From: Syngnathus acus
Lineage: Eukaryota; Chordata; Actinopteri; Syngnathiformes; Syngnathidae
Reading direction: 5' to 3'
Length of the DNA stretch: 64,000 bases
NCBI RefSeq assembly: GCF_901709675.1
Contig: NC_051096.1
Coordinates: forward strand, 1,293,001 to 1,357,000
The position numbers and the translations under genes were made by a program. Positions 53,521-64,000 of the stretch are shown piece after piece. How positions within the stretch are numbered: the first letter of the stretch is position 1; each line of letters begins with the position of its first letter. Under the pieces are notes generated by a model. It was not told the origin of the DNA, searched no databases, and was given only the letters and a program-made list of their open reading frames with translations.

Positions 53521-53622
53521 GCGCTGGAACATGCTCGGACGACGGACGTGGATCGGACGTCGCAGTGGGAGCTGGTGGTGGAGAGAGGTCCAAGCGCTGG
53601 TCGCTGTGGTGGTCGGAGCATT

Positions 53623-53913
53623 CTGTCACGAACGGAGTGTAGAAATGGAGCAGGACGACCAAATGCAGCTTGGACCAGGGTTTATTGCAGGAACTCAAAA
53701 GACAGACTCTCGTGACGGTGACACCGGCATTGTCCACACAATGCTCCGACATCGAGTGGTACCCAAACCGAACATAAATACGCGACAGTTAACAAGAGGC
53801 AGGTGAGCATGATCACACTGATCATGGGCACAGGAAGGGAGGGGCGAGCACACAGACACACAGAAACTACTACAACCCATACAGACAGCAAAACAGGGGC
53901 CGAGGCATGACAG
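53623..53913. repeat. DNA-transposon-like repeat with CTGTCA/TGACAG ends
   Basis: Begins CTGTCACGAACGG and ends GGCATGACAG, giving short inverted ends, with a non-coding interior of a type common in fish genomes. No clear target duplication, so the class is uncertain. Confidence 0.55.
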
Positions 53914-53946
53914 TGGACACGGTGAGCGACAAAGAGCACCTGTAGC

Positions 53947-56900
53947 AATGGCGGGAACGAGTGCTAGCTTCAGTATCCAGCCGCTTGAACCCTTTGATTT
54001 TTCCAAGCCACAGGTGTGGCCCAGATGGATAAGGAGGTTAGATAAAATAAGATAATCCTTTATTATTCCCTCAATGGGGAAACTCCTGCGTAAGCAGCAG
54101 TACACTTAACATATACACACACACGCATGCGGGGAAGGGGATAAAGGATTTTAAAAAAGTAAGAGATATATATAATTAAAAAAAATATGGACAGTATATA
54201 CACAATACACAATATACAGTGGAGATAAAAAAAGTATTAGATAAAAAAATAGTGCAAAAGAAGAAAAAAACAGTGCAAAAAAAGCAGGTAGAAAGAGTAT
54301 GAGGTAGACAGATATTGCACATATGATTGCACATACGGTTATTGCACGTTATTATTGCACGTAATTATTGTCCGTTAGCTACAGTGATTAGCCTGGTTAT
54401 ACAGTCTGATGGCAGCAGGGAGGAAGGACCTGCGATGCCTCTCGGTGGTGCATCGTGGGTGACGAAGCCGGTCACTGATGGAGCTCTCCAGGGCCCTGAC
54501 AGTCTCATGAAGGGGGTGGGAGACGTTGTCCATGATGGAGGACAGCTTAGCCACTATCCTCCTCTCCCCCACCACCTCCACCCGGTCCAGACTGCAGCCC
54601 AGGACAGAGCCGGCTTTCTTCACCACCTTGTCCAGCCTCCAGCAGACCACCCCATAAAAAATGGCGGACGCCACCACAGAGTCATAGAAGGTCCTTAGGA
54701 GGCCGTCCCTCACTCTGAAGGACCTCAGTCTGCGCAGCAGGTGGAGTCTGCTCTGGCCCTTCTTGTATAGGGCCTTAGTGTTACCAGTCCAGTCCAGTTT
54801 ATTGTTCAGGTGAACACCCAGGTACTTGTAAGAGTCCACAATCTCTACGTCCGTTCCCTGGATGTTCACCGGCGAGGGGGGGACTTTGCGCCGGCGGAAG
54901 TCCACCACCAGCTCCTTTGTTTTTCCAGAGTTAATCTGGAGGCGGTTTCGCTGGCACCAGTCCACGAATCTGTGATTCAGTCCTCGGTACTCCGTCTCGT
55001 CTCCGTCGTTAATGAGACTGACGATGGCGGAGTCGTCCGAGAACCTCTGGAGGTGGCAGGTTGATGTGTGGTGGGTGAAGTCAGCTGTGTAGATGGTGAA
55101 GAGGAGGGGGGCCAGGACGGTCCCCTGTGGAGCTCCTGTGTTGCAGACCACCGTGTCAGACACACGGCCTCCTGTCCTCACAAACTGTGGTCTGTTTGTG
55201 AGGAAGTCCAGGACCCATGATGTCAGCTGCTGGCAGGCTCCAGCATGGTGCAGTTTGTTCCCCAGCAGTTCTGGCTGGATGGTGTTGAAGGCACTGGAGA
55301 AATCATAAAACATGATCCTCACAGTGCTTCCAGCCCGCTCCAGGTGGGCCAGGGACCTCTGCATGAGGAAGATGACGCCGTCCTGAACCCCAATGCTCGG
55401 CCGGTAGGCGAACTGCAGGGGGTCGGCGGAGGAGCTCACCAGGGGGCGCAGGTGGTGGAGGACCAGCCTCTCCAGGGTCTTCGCCAGGTGGGATGTCAGG
55501 GCCACCGGCCGGTAGTGGTTGAAGTCACTGGGGCGAGATGACTTGGGCACCGGTACCACGCAGGATGTCTTCCACAGCTGTGGTACCCTGTGCAGCCTCA
55601 GGCTCATGTTGAATATGTGCTCCACAATCCTGCACAGTTGCCCGGAGCAGGATCTGAGCAGCCTGGAGGTGATGCCATCTGGACCCGTCGCCTTCTTCAC
55701 CTTGAGCCTGGCCAGTCCTCTCTCCACCTGGGCTGTGGAGAGCACCATGCTGGGGGGGGTGGGGGTGGGGGGTGCAGGGGGGATGGTTGGTGGGTTCGGT
55801 GGAGTTGAGAGTGGGCTGGGGGGTTTTGGAGGGGAGGTAGCAGGGGGCGGGGTTGAGGTGAGAGTCCTCGGAGCAGAAGAGGCTCCAGTCGGGGGAAGTT
55901 GCAGTTGCAGGTTCGAGAGATTTCGAGTGGCAAGTAGCCTACATGCTAGTCCAAAGGAAAATCAGGTAAACATGCTAGGGCGATGAAGCCGATGATATTT
56001 TGCGTGGACTGATGGAGGATGAAAGGCTTAAATATACGGCAGTGCGGGATGGGCTGGAGAGCTTCTTTGTTGTGAAAAAGAATGTGAACTACGAGCGGGC
56101 AAAGTTCAACTTGCGCAATCAGGGGGAGGATGAAACGGTGGACTTTTTTCTGTCTCTTTATGCGCTGGCTGAACATTGCAATTATGGGCAGCTACATGAC
56201 GAGTTAATTAGAGATAGGCTTGTTGTAGGGCTGTTGGATGCCAAGTTGTCAGAACGAATGCACCTGGATCCTAAGCTGACGCTAGAGAGCACTACAATCA
56301 TGGCAAGACAGAGTGAAGAGGTGAAACGGCAACAGTCTGCTCTTCGAGGGGCTAAAGAAACAAGTGATGCTTTGTCTGTAGACCGAGTGTATAACAGCGG
56401 CAATAGGTCAAATTTAAAAAAAAACAATATGCTAACAGCTAGGCTAGGGCACAGAGCATGCAACAGGAGAAGGGGAGAGGGATCCAGTGTTACAAATGTG
56501 GAAGCTCACAGTCCCACACGCCACGAGAGTGCCCCGCAAATGATGTGACATGCCATTCATGTGGCAGGAAGGGACATTACCGCCGCGTGTGCAAGTCTGC
56601 TACGGCTGTCCAGGAGGTACAAGAGGAGGACGATGAACACTTCCTTGGTAGCGTGTCAGCAGAGGAAGGTGATCCATGGATGGTTGACATAGACATCAGT
56701 GACAGACAGGTGCAGTTCAAGATTGACACAGGTCCTGACGTCACAGTCATACCTCACATTGTGTTCAAGGAGATCTACAGAGACAACAAAACCCCTGAAG
56801 GGACCAGGGGGTCGTCCACTTGACGTTGTGGGCATGGCCGAACTATTGCTATTGCTAAGGAGAGGAGAGAAAGAGGTGAGAGAGGTTGTGTATGTCATTC

Positions 56901-57650
56901 GACACCTGCACACTGCATTGCTTGGGAGGCCTGCAATCAACAGGCTGCAGCTGTCTAAACATCATCACGATTGAAGCGGTGAAGGAAAACTACCCAAAGA
57001 TATGCAGAGGTCTCGGAGAGATGCGACAGCCATACAAAATCAGGCTGAAACCAAGTGCCCAACCATTCTCACTCAAAACACCAAGGAGGATCCCGCTGCC
57101 ACTGATGGACATGGTGAAGCAGGAACTGTCCCGTATGGAGCGCCTTGGGGTGATCAGCAAAGTGGATGAACCGACGGAGTGGTGTGCGGGCATTGCGGTG
57201 GTGCTCAAACCGTCAGGTGCTGTGCGCATATGCGTGGACTTAACCAATGAATCAGTGTGTCGCGAAAAATACACCCTGCCATCAGTGGAATAGACAGGGA
57301 TGCTGGCCGGAGCTACCATATTCAGCAAGTTGTACGCTAACATGGGCTTCTAGCAAATTCCACTGACTGAGGACTTATACGACTTATACGACGTTCATCA
57401 CACCCTTCGCGTTTCCATTTCAATTGTTTGTCCTTCAGTATTAGCTCCGCCCCTGAGCACTTCCAAAACAGGATGGTGACTGAGGTCACAGAAGGACTTG
57501 AGGGCATTGCCACATCGACGATGTGCTGGTGTGGGGACGTACACAAGAGGAGCACGACGCTCATCTACGTGCCGTGCTGGGGAGAATAGAAAAGGCTGGC
57601 ATCACACTGAATGTTGAGAAATACAATTTTTCTAAGACGGAAGTGACAGG
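53947..57650 (+). pseudogene. Gypsy-type retrotransposon gag-pol remnant, split by a LINE
   Basis: Gag starts at ATG 53947 (LEPFDFSKPQVWPRW), is cut by a LINE, and resumes at about 55911 (RFERFRVASSLHASPKENQ). The DUF4939-like part continues to about 56400. A CCHC pair (CYKCGSSQSHTPRECP; CHSCGRKGHYRRVC) follows at about 56490-56595. A protease site IDTGPDVTVIPH lies near 56735, and the start of reverse transcriptase (ICVDLTNESVCREKYTLP) ends at a stop near 57290. Many stops and frame changes follow to 57650. It has no integrase and no LTR that I can identify. Confidence 0.85.
54040..55908 (-). mobile_element. L2/Rex1-like LINE (5'-truncated) inside Gypsy gag
   Basis: The minus strand holds a 457-codon open frame (54375-55748) with reverse transcriptase motifs: VKKATGPDGI, PVALTSHLAKTLERL, FYDFSSAFNTIQ, GAPQGTVLAPLLF and FSDDSAIVSL, where Ser replaces the usual Ala of FADD. 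The 3' tail is TTATCTTATTTTATCT on the minus strand. AGGTT at 54035-54039 and 55909-55913 is the likely target-site duplication. The endonuclease part is missing. Confidence 0.85.
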
Positions 57651-57681
57651 GTAGACAACCTGGCCACCAAGGGGAAGAGGA

Positions 57682-59685
57682 TTATTCTGCCTCTTTTTCA
57701 AGTGGGAGTGGGGACGCTGTCGATGGCGGATCTGGAACTTTGCAGGAATCCTTTACAGGGGCACACTGGGATAGATGATACCACGTGTCTCCTTTGCCGG
57801 CCAGCCGGACGGCATGCGATGTGCGCTCCGCCACTGCTAAGGGTCCAGTCCAGACAGTTGGGGTGATTAGGATCTTGGCAGTCCCATCTGGGTCCGCTGC
57901 AGGCTGCTCCGCAAACCTGGAACCATAAAACTGGACAATTGGTTTGAGAAGTGCATGTGTGCGCTTACCACCATCCGGATCAGCGACCGGAAGGGTTGAA
58001 GCTGGTCCAGGAAAACAGCGACCTTTCTGCAACTCAAAAGGGGTGTGCCCAGTCCGGGCGTTAACAGACATCCACACACACATCAATGCCAGAGGAAGTG
58101 CTTGAACCCAATTCAAATTAGTCTCTGCCATGACTTTGTTCAATTTATCTTTTAATGTACGATTCATTCTTTCGACCTGGGCTTGCGATTGAGGGTGATA
58201 AACTGACCCGAACTTGTGTTTGAGGCCCAGCATACTTTCTACACGCTGAAGATCCTTGATTTTAAAATGTGTGCCATTATCCGATTTTATAATGTGTGGG
58301 AAACCATGTGTCGGGATATAGTGATTAACCAGACATTTTATCACACTTTTTGCATCTTCTCTCCAGCATGGATAAGCTTCTGGCCAACCAGAGTATGCAT
58401 CAACAATCACCAACAGATATCTTTGACCACTCAATGTCTGAGTCATATCTGTGAAGTCCATTACCACTTCCTGTCCAGGAAGTGTAACATTTGGGGCATT
58501 CTGACCCTGTAGAGGTTTCCATGTTGGTCTCGCATTGCATTCTTGGCGTATTGTACAATGTCCAACTCTTTCCTCCAGCACATCATCCAAAAAAGGATGC
58601 CACCATTTTCCCAGTCTCCTTTTATTCTCTTTCTTACCCACGTGTCCCGATCCGTGCGCTTCATCAATCAGGGACTTCAACAACTCCATAGGGGAAGCCG
58701 GGAGTCCCCGTTTTCGCCAAATTCCATCGTCTGTTTTCTGTGCCCCCTTTTGTTTCCAGATACTTACCTCCTCAGGGCTAGCTCGTTTTTGCCATGACAG
58801 CAGTTCTTTAACTGTCCATCTTGTTTGTCCACCGGGCTGAATCGACAATTGTACCGTCATACAGTCGTCTGATATCTTATATCCTGCAGCCGCCTTTGCG
58901 GCCGCATCTGCTTTGGCGTTGCCCAGCAAAATCGGATCTCGTTTCACAGAATGCCCTTTGCATTTCACAACCGCCACTTTTCTAGGTCTCATAACAGCAT
59001 CTCTTAGTCGTAAAACATAATCTAGATATTTCACCGGGGAGCCTGGTGCGGTAACATATGAAGTTCTCTCCCATTCTGTGAGTCCAAAATGTACTGCTGT
59101 AACCACATAAGCTGAATCTGTATAAATATTTACAATTTTCCCTTCAGCCATCTTCAACGCCTCAGTTATGGCTATCAGTTCAGCTCTTTGGGCCGACTGC
59201 GGTCCCACAATCGGCTTATCTTTGATCACTTCAAATTCATCATTATTTACATGCCTCACCACTGCGTATGCACATTTAAGCGACTCTTGGTCTCTGAAAC
59301 AGCAGCCGTCTGTGAATAGCACTTCTTCAACTTCTTCCATTGGTTCTATGTACAAATGCTCTCGAAATCTCTGGGCTTGTGTGTCTCGTTCCTCACACTC
59401 GTGCGGCTGACCTTCCCCCAGATCATGTGCAGCATTCACTCCATCATGAGTGTAAATCAAATTTGGTGCAGTAAGTATCTTTTCCAATTTGCACTGTCTG
59501 CCTGATGTCATGGTGAATAATTGACTGGTGACGTACTGTACCACTCCATGTGTTGTTAAAATGTGTGTTTGGTGCCCAAGTGTGATATGTGCAGTCTTTT
59601 GCAAAATTCTGGCCAACGCCGAGGCATAACGCGCACAGGGCGGTTGTTTTTGTTCATAGGGGTCTAGAAGAACGGAGCAAAACAT
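57682..59685 (-). CDS. Endogenous retrovirus pol fragment: RNase H and integrase
   Basis: An uninterrupted 667-codon minus-strand frame. The RNase H domain shows LFTDGCCFRD, QSAQRAELIAITEAL, IYTDSAYVV and GNAKADAAAK, giving the D-E-D-D metal-binding set. The integrase zinc region carries His and Cys pairs (HGSGHVGKKENKR; CTIRQEC). Its core shows VVMDFTDM, IKSDNGTHF and HPQSQAQVERMNRTLK, the D-D-E triad. The layout and the connection to RNase H fit a class I-like (gamma/epsilon-type) fish retrovirus. Reverse transcriptase, gag, env and recognisable LTRs are absent, so this is a fragment cut at both ends. It lies between the Gypsy remnant and the second BEL element and opposes both. Confidence 0.88.
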   Translation of the reverse strand: MFCSVLLDPYEQKQPPCARYASALARILQKTAHITLGHQTHILTTHGVVQYVTSQLFTMTSGRQCKLEKILTAPNLIYTHDGVNAAHDLGEGQPHECEERDTQAQRFREHLYIEPMEEVEEVLFTDGCCFRDQESLKCAYAVVRHVNNDEFEVIKDKPIVGPQSAQRAELIAITEALKMAEGKIVNIYTDSAYVVTAVHFGLTEWERTSYVTAPGSPVKYLDYVLRLRDAVMRPRKVAVVKCKGHSVKRDPILLGNAKADAAAKAAAGYKISDDCMTVQLSIQPGGQTRWTVKELLSWQKRASPEEVSIWKQKGAQKTDDGIWRKRGLPASPMELLKSLIDEAHGSGHVGKKENKRRLGKWWHPFLDDVLEERVGHCTIRQECNARPTWKPLQGQNAPNVTLPGQEVVMDFTDMTQTLSGQRYLLVIVDAYSGWPEAYPCWREDAKSVIKCLVNHYIPTHGFPHIIKSDNGTHFKIKDLQRVESMLGLKHKFGSVYHPQSQAQVERMNRTLKDKLNKVMAETNLNWVQALPLALMCVWMSVNARTGHTPFELQKGRCFPGPASTLPVADPDGGKRTHALLKPIVQFYGSRFAEQPAADPDGTAKILITPTVWTGPLAVAERTSHAVRLAGKGDTWYHLSQCAPVKDSCKVPDPPSTASPLPLEKEAE

Positions 59686-59699
59686 GAGTATTCTCCTTT

Positions 59700-61600
59700 C
59701 CCCCTTTTATTTCTGAAAAAGAACAGCGGAAACAGAGCGGCTTCTTACAGAAACATCCAAATAAAAGGGTGTGTCATGTCTTTCATGTCTTTGTAGTCTG
59801 TGATCATTGTTAAGATAGAGTAGGTCACATGACTAGAATCAGGAAGTAAGCGCATGTTTCAGCACAGTGTTGAAAGAGAACGCTGCTTGTTCTATTCTCT
59901 CCTGCAGTTCGGCAAAACTACTACCTGCATTTTGTGTTATACAAGGCATCGTTGGTATGTATCTTTGTTTGTTATTATGGATCGAAATAGATCTTTTGAG
60001 TTCTGAAATTATAATTTTCTGTGATGTTAGACCAGGGGTGGGCAAACTTTTTGACTCGCGGGCTGAACTGGGTTCTAAATTTGGACCGGAGGGCCGAACC
60101 AGGAGCAGATGGACGTAGTGTTTGTGTGAAGTAATATAAGCGACCTGTAAAGGTCATTGCATAAAAGATTTTGGCCTTTAGTAGGTAGTAAAGCATGGAT
60201 ATTCCAAACAAGTTTTTTGAAAACAAATGCATTTATTAACAGCATTAAAAAAAAAAAAAAAAACATTCACTAAAAAACTGCTATCAGTGATTCTCATAAA
60301 ATACGACACTGTTATTATGAATAACAGTCTCCATCACTTCAGTGCCTGCAGGTCAGATTAATGAAAGATTTTTATCTTATGAGATCACATCAAACGGCAA
60401 ACATTCTGACCAAATATATCATCTTGAAGAATCGGTGAAAGCATACATCCAAATAAAGTAATCAAAACGGCAACACGGTGAGGGGTATCTGAACATCAGA
60501 GCAGAGTTTTAACTCACAAACACCTGGTAACAGAGGTGAGGAAACGGGAAACACTTCCTTAAAGTAAGCCTTAAGAACTTTACAGGTTAAGATTAGTCGC
60601 AAACAGGTGGTGCATCAATGTCCTTGAGCATCCTGCATTGTTTGAAAATGAGAATGGTCGCTAGTTTCAATCCCTGCTATGTGTACAAATCATATTCAAA
60701 ATGCATTTTTTTACAACAAACTTGAGAGCCTCCCCTTCATTTTCAGTGGGAACAGTGTTGTTGGTCTCCCTTTTTTGCTAGTGCGTCATAGTCTGGAGTA
60801 AAATTTGTTGTGGCAATTCTTAGGAGAGATCCGAGGTGTTGGTCCGTTTACCTCGATCTGTGACGGGTTGATGTTGATGTGGCTGAACGTCACGTCGCGT
60901 ACGTCGAGCCAAATTGGCCACTCTTTTTTAAACACTCGGCACTGTGTCCACCTTGCTTTTCCTTGGGCGACTCATTTTAATAGAAGGATTCCAGGGGAAG
61001 GTTTGTGGGTGGCTTTAGCGTAAAACTGTATCTGAAAGCTCAGCGCGCGAATTACAAGAATGCTGTCGTCACAGCCCATGCTCTAAATTCGGGACTGATA
61101 CAAATAGAGCGCGAGTGCGCCATGTCCGTACTACTGAGTACGTACACGCACTTGCGAGTGTGCACCGAGCTTTCTGACACGGCTTCCGGTAGTAAATGCG
61201 CAGGCGAGCGGTTCCCCATCTACTGGGGAAACGCAGTCATTGCATGCAAAATGACCAAAAAAAATGTTTAATAATACAATTTATTCAGGGTTGGCGGGCC
61301 GGATTAAACGGTCCCGTGGGCCGGATGTGGCCCGCGGGCCGTAGTTTGCCCAGCCCTGTGTTAGACGATAGGATAAAAGCATGATTGAGATTTCATATCG
61401 ATTTAATTCATTTAGTTCGTATGACTGATTATACAATGTGGTTTGTATTCTCCCAGTTTCACCCTTTCCCTTGTTATTAAACCTGGAGTCAACCTTCAAC
61501 CTGGCCTTCAGAGTCTTGATGAGTGAAAGTGGTTGAGCTGACTGTCTTCGGATATTCAACATATTTGGAGGGCAGGATAGTGAAACAATGACTTCATCGC
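59700..61600 (+). repeat. Possible 5' LTR and leader of a second BEL/Pao element
   Basis: This stretch lies directly upstream of a BEL-type gag at 61634 and is interrupted by a hAT element. After the insert, ATTAAA near 61477 resembles an LTR poly(A) signal, and CAACA near 61557 could be the LTR end. No second LTR lies in the window, so the boundaries are guesses. Confidence 0.4.
60033..61358. mobile_element. 1326-bp non-autonomous hAT element
   Basis: Ends CAGGGGTGGGCAAACT and AGTTTGCCCAGCCCTG are inverted. The 8-base duplication TGTTAGAC lies at 60025-60032 and 61359-61366. No transposase domain can be read in it. Confidence 0.93.
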
Positions 61601-61877
61601 AGAAGGTAACAAAGTTAAACGCCAAATTCAGACTATGGATGGACAAAAAGAACAGTCACTGAAGTCTAGATCTTACAAATCATGTTCTACAAAAGCGTCC
61701 TCTGGCAATGCTGCTGCCATGGCCCGCGCCGAAGCCGAGGCAGCGAAAGTACTCCTTTCCTTCACAGATAAAGAAATGATTCTGAAAATGGAAAAGGCAC
61801 AATTAGAGGCACGCATGATGAAGCTATCACCAGAGAAAAATGTGGCTGCGGCTGAGGCCAAAGCAGAGGCTCTAGAA

Positions 61878-62076
61878 CAGGGGTCTCAAACTCCAGTCCT
61901 CAGGGGCCGCATTCCTACATGTTTTCCAAGTTTCCCTCGTTAAACACACCTGATTCAAATGATCAGTTCATCCTCACGTTCTGCAGGAGCCTGATAATTG
62001 AAACGTGTGTTTAACGAGGGAAACTTGGAAAACATGTAGAAAGGCGGCCCCCGAGGACTGGAGTTTGAGACCCCTG
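61878..62076. mobile_element. 199-bp hAT-type MITE in the second BEL gag
   Basis: Inverted ends CAGGGGTCTCAAACTCCAG and CTGGAGTTTGAGACCCCTG, with the 8-base duplication CTCTAGAA at 61870-61877 and 62077-62084. The arms pair over most of the length. Confidence 0.95.
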
Positions 62077-63042
62077 CTCTAGAAGCAACGGCTAGCATCA
62101 ACGGTAGTGAGCGAGGTAGCAGGAAGATTCAACTCGATGAGAATCCCTTTAACCCACTGGAACGGACCAGAGAATATGTCGCCCAGCAGTCCAAGGAGCA
62201 TTCAACCGCCGCGCTGGAAGAATACGCTCTTAACTGACCCGCTAAACGTATTATCCAACTTATTAGCCTCCGCACCTTCTCACTCAGGATGACACTAACC
62301 AGCTACACACAGAGCCCCCAGCGCCGCCACATGTACTCTCCCAGGATGAGCCTGTTCAGCTACGTACTCGGCTAACCTTGGCATCACAACCATTTTCTCA
62401 AGACGAGCCTGGACAACGATTCACAGAGTCAACAATGGCACCACATCTACACTCTCACGACGAGGCAAGATGGCTACACGTAGAGTCTGCATCAGCACCT
62501 TATCTTCCCCCGCAAGGTGTTGATTCATATCTACGTGCAAATACCGTGCCAGGTAACTCTATTACAGCTCCACGGCCCATATCAGAGAATGGTCCGGCCG
62601 ATGCCAACCTCACCTATACACCAGCGAACAGACTACCAGCTCATTGGCCACAACAACATGCCCCTATCACATCTCTTATTCCAAGAGATACACAGGGCCA
62701 TTAGGGCACATATACAGCTACACTCAGATACCGGGGTCCATCACGTCCTACCGTGCCCAACTACACACCCCAAAGCAACCAGCACAACCAATCAGGTATC
62801 AACGACGTTGTCAGATATTTCGCCCGTCGCGAGCTGGTCACTACAGGTATAACTCAATTCAACGACAAGCCTGCAAGCTACAGAACTTGGCGCCTGTCCT
62901 TTCAAAACGCAGTGAGAGGACTCAATCTCACTCCCAGCGAGGAGATGGATCTACTGGTCAAGTGGCTTGGGAAAGAGTCGGGAGAGCAAGCAACGCGTAT
63001 CAGGGATGTCAATGCCAATCACCCCCAACGAGTACTCTAGAT

Positions 63043-63945
63043 CAGTGGTCCCCAACCACCGGGCCGCGGACCGGTACCGGTCCGTGGGTCACTTGGTACC
63101 GGGCCGCGGAGCCGCACAGGAAAAAAAAAAAAATTTATATATATATTTTTTTATTGACGATCAATTCATTCATGTTAAGACGCTCGTCCCGGTCACGTGA
63201 CATGTTTCCCCAGTCGAGCCCGCAAAGCTAGCAAAAATGAGTAAGAATTTATTTTGAAAAATATAAAAAATTTGGCGAATCTCTCCCAATTACATCTGTC
63301 GGTGCATCTGAAAAATAAGGACTCTTGACACAGGGCGCTCGTCTCGGTCACGTGACATGTCACCACAGTCAAGCCCGCGAGGCAAGCAAAAATGAGCAAG
63401 AAACAGAGAAGTTTGGAAAGCTTCTTCGGAAAGGGAAAAACGTCCAATGAGGACACTGAAGAAGAAGAGGCTACGACTTCTCAGAAAAGGAAAGCTGCAT
63501 TTAAAAGAACATTTCTGGAGTCCTACTTAAAATATGGATTTATCGCCACAGGTGACTCTGACGCGCCAAGTGCACTCCGCATATGTGGCGAAAGGCTAGC
63601 TAACGAGGCAATGAAGCCTTCAAACCTGCTTCGGCACATGGAGACCAAGCATCCTGCATTTAAAGACAAACCTTAACCACTTCGGGTGTCATTGTCTCCG
63701 ATTACGCCTAGATGGGAACGGCTCATTTCTGAGAAAAGAGCTCGGTGCTCCCACTAATTCAACGTTTTATTTTTATGTGGTTTATATGTTTTTATGCCAG
63801 TCGTATCATTTTATTTCATCCTATTTATATATATAAATATTTAAATAATAAATATATAAATATATTTATTTATATAAAGGCCGGTCCGCGAAAATATTTC
63901 TGACACGTAACCGGTCCGTGGTGCAAAAAAGGTTGGGGACCACTG
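63043..63945 (+). mobile_element. 903-bp hAT element with a ZBED-like N-terminal fragment
   Basis: Ends CAGTGGTCCCCAACC and GGTTGGGGACCACTG are inverted. The 8-base duplication CTCTAGAT lies at 63035-63042 and 63946-63953. The frame 63392-63676 encodes 94 residues (MSKKQRSLESFFGKG; MKPSNLLRHMETKHPAF) resembling the N-terminus and BED zinc finger of ZBED5-type hAT transposases. The first zinc-binding Cys appears lost (ALRICGE). The catalytic domain is absent. Confidence 0.92.
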
Positions 63946-64000
63946 CTCTAGATGACATGGGACAGACTGGACGCATGCTACAGAGCCCCTGAAGTAGTCG

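Larger units (their letters stand above)
61634..64000 (+). pseudogene. Second BEL/Pao gag, running off the window
   Basis: Begins at ATG 61634 with a basic Ser-rich start and an Ala/Glu coiled coil (MARAEAEAAKVLLSFTDKEM), similar in style to the first BEL gag. After a MITE it continues near 62086, and a DUF1759-like part is clear at 62870-63040 (FNDKPASYRTWRLSFQNAV; LLVKWLGKESGEQATRI). A second hAT element splits it at 63043, and similarity resumes from 63954 to the window end. Stop codons (for example near 62236) show it is inactive. Confidence 0.85.

Noticed and set aside
53049-53642. Plus-strand 197-codon and minus-strand 188-267-codon open frames
   Set aside because: Both follow from the 75-base GC-rich minisatellite. 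They show repeat-derived composition, no domain and no splice context.
55519-55986. Plus-strand Gly-rich protein of 155 codons
   Set aside because: Most of it is antisense to the LINE reverse transcriptase. Only its last 29 residues are real, belonging to Gypsy gag after the LINE.
61384-61633. tRNA primer-binding site of the second BEL element
   Set aside because: Without a second LTR the LTR end cannot be fixed, so any match to a tRNA end would be guesswork.

Overview
The window is vertebrate nuclear DNA, almost certainly from a teleost fish. Six multi-exon genes have GT-AG introns and code for proteins close to human orthologues. The repeats are typical of fish: a Rex3 LINE, Tc1-like transposons, BEL/Pao and Gypsy retroelements, many hAT-type non-autonomous elements, and long CA/TG and CT microsatellites. 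I saw no prokaryotic operon, CRISPR array, tRNA or rRNA.

Genes, left to right. Positions 1-9821 (+) hold the 3' ten coding exons of runx1t1 (ETO/MTG8 corepressor). A 3-kb Rex3 LINE with an intact 13-bp target-site duplication lies at 13811-16813. otud6b (OTU deubiquitinase, minus, 17379-19289) and kat2b (PCAF acetyltransferase, plus, 20412-25241, 18 exons) are divergent across a GC-rich 1.1-kb spacer. sgo1 (shugoshin 1, minus, 37376-41251) converges on kat2b. rab25 (minus, 42768-43942) and ubqln4 (minus, 45664-49530) follow. For all six genes the exon phases add up to a continuous frame, which is the main support for the models.

The 12 kb between kat2b and sgo1 is mostly one decayed BEL/Pao LTR retrotransposon on the minus strand (about 25875-37042). 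At least six later insertions sit in it, most with visible target-site duplications: a 213-bp hAT MITE, an internally deleted LINE, a 706-bp hAT element, a 514-bp retroviral-type solo LTR, a 289-bp hAT MITE, and a 1.6-kb Tc1-like transposon inside one LTR. Another hAT element (38170-39199) sits in a sgo1 intron, its duplication abutting the splice acceptor.

From about 49.7 kb to the end I find no host gene. This part holds a CT microsatellite, a truncated Tc1-like element, an L1/Tx1-like ORF1 with a 100-bp tandem duplication, a GC-rich 75-bp minisatellite, a Gypsy element split by an L2/Rex1-like LINE, a retroviral pol fragment with an unbroken 667-codon frame on the minus strand, and the start of a second BEL/Pao element broken by hAT elements.

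The host genes share no pathway. They cover transcriptional repression, histone acetylation, deubiquitination, cohesion protection, vesicle traffic and proteasome shuttling. I found no convincing undescribed system. The most useful leads are the splice-site hAT insertion in sgo1, a GC-AG intron in kat2b, a TG-repeat acceptor in runx1t1, the dated nest of transposons, and the intact retroviral pol frame.
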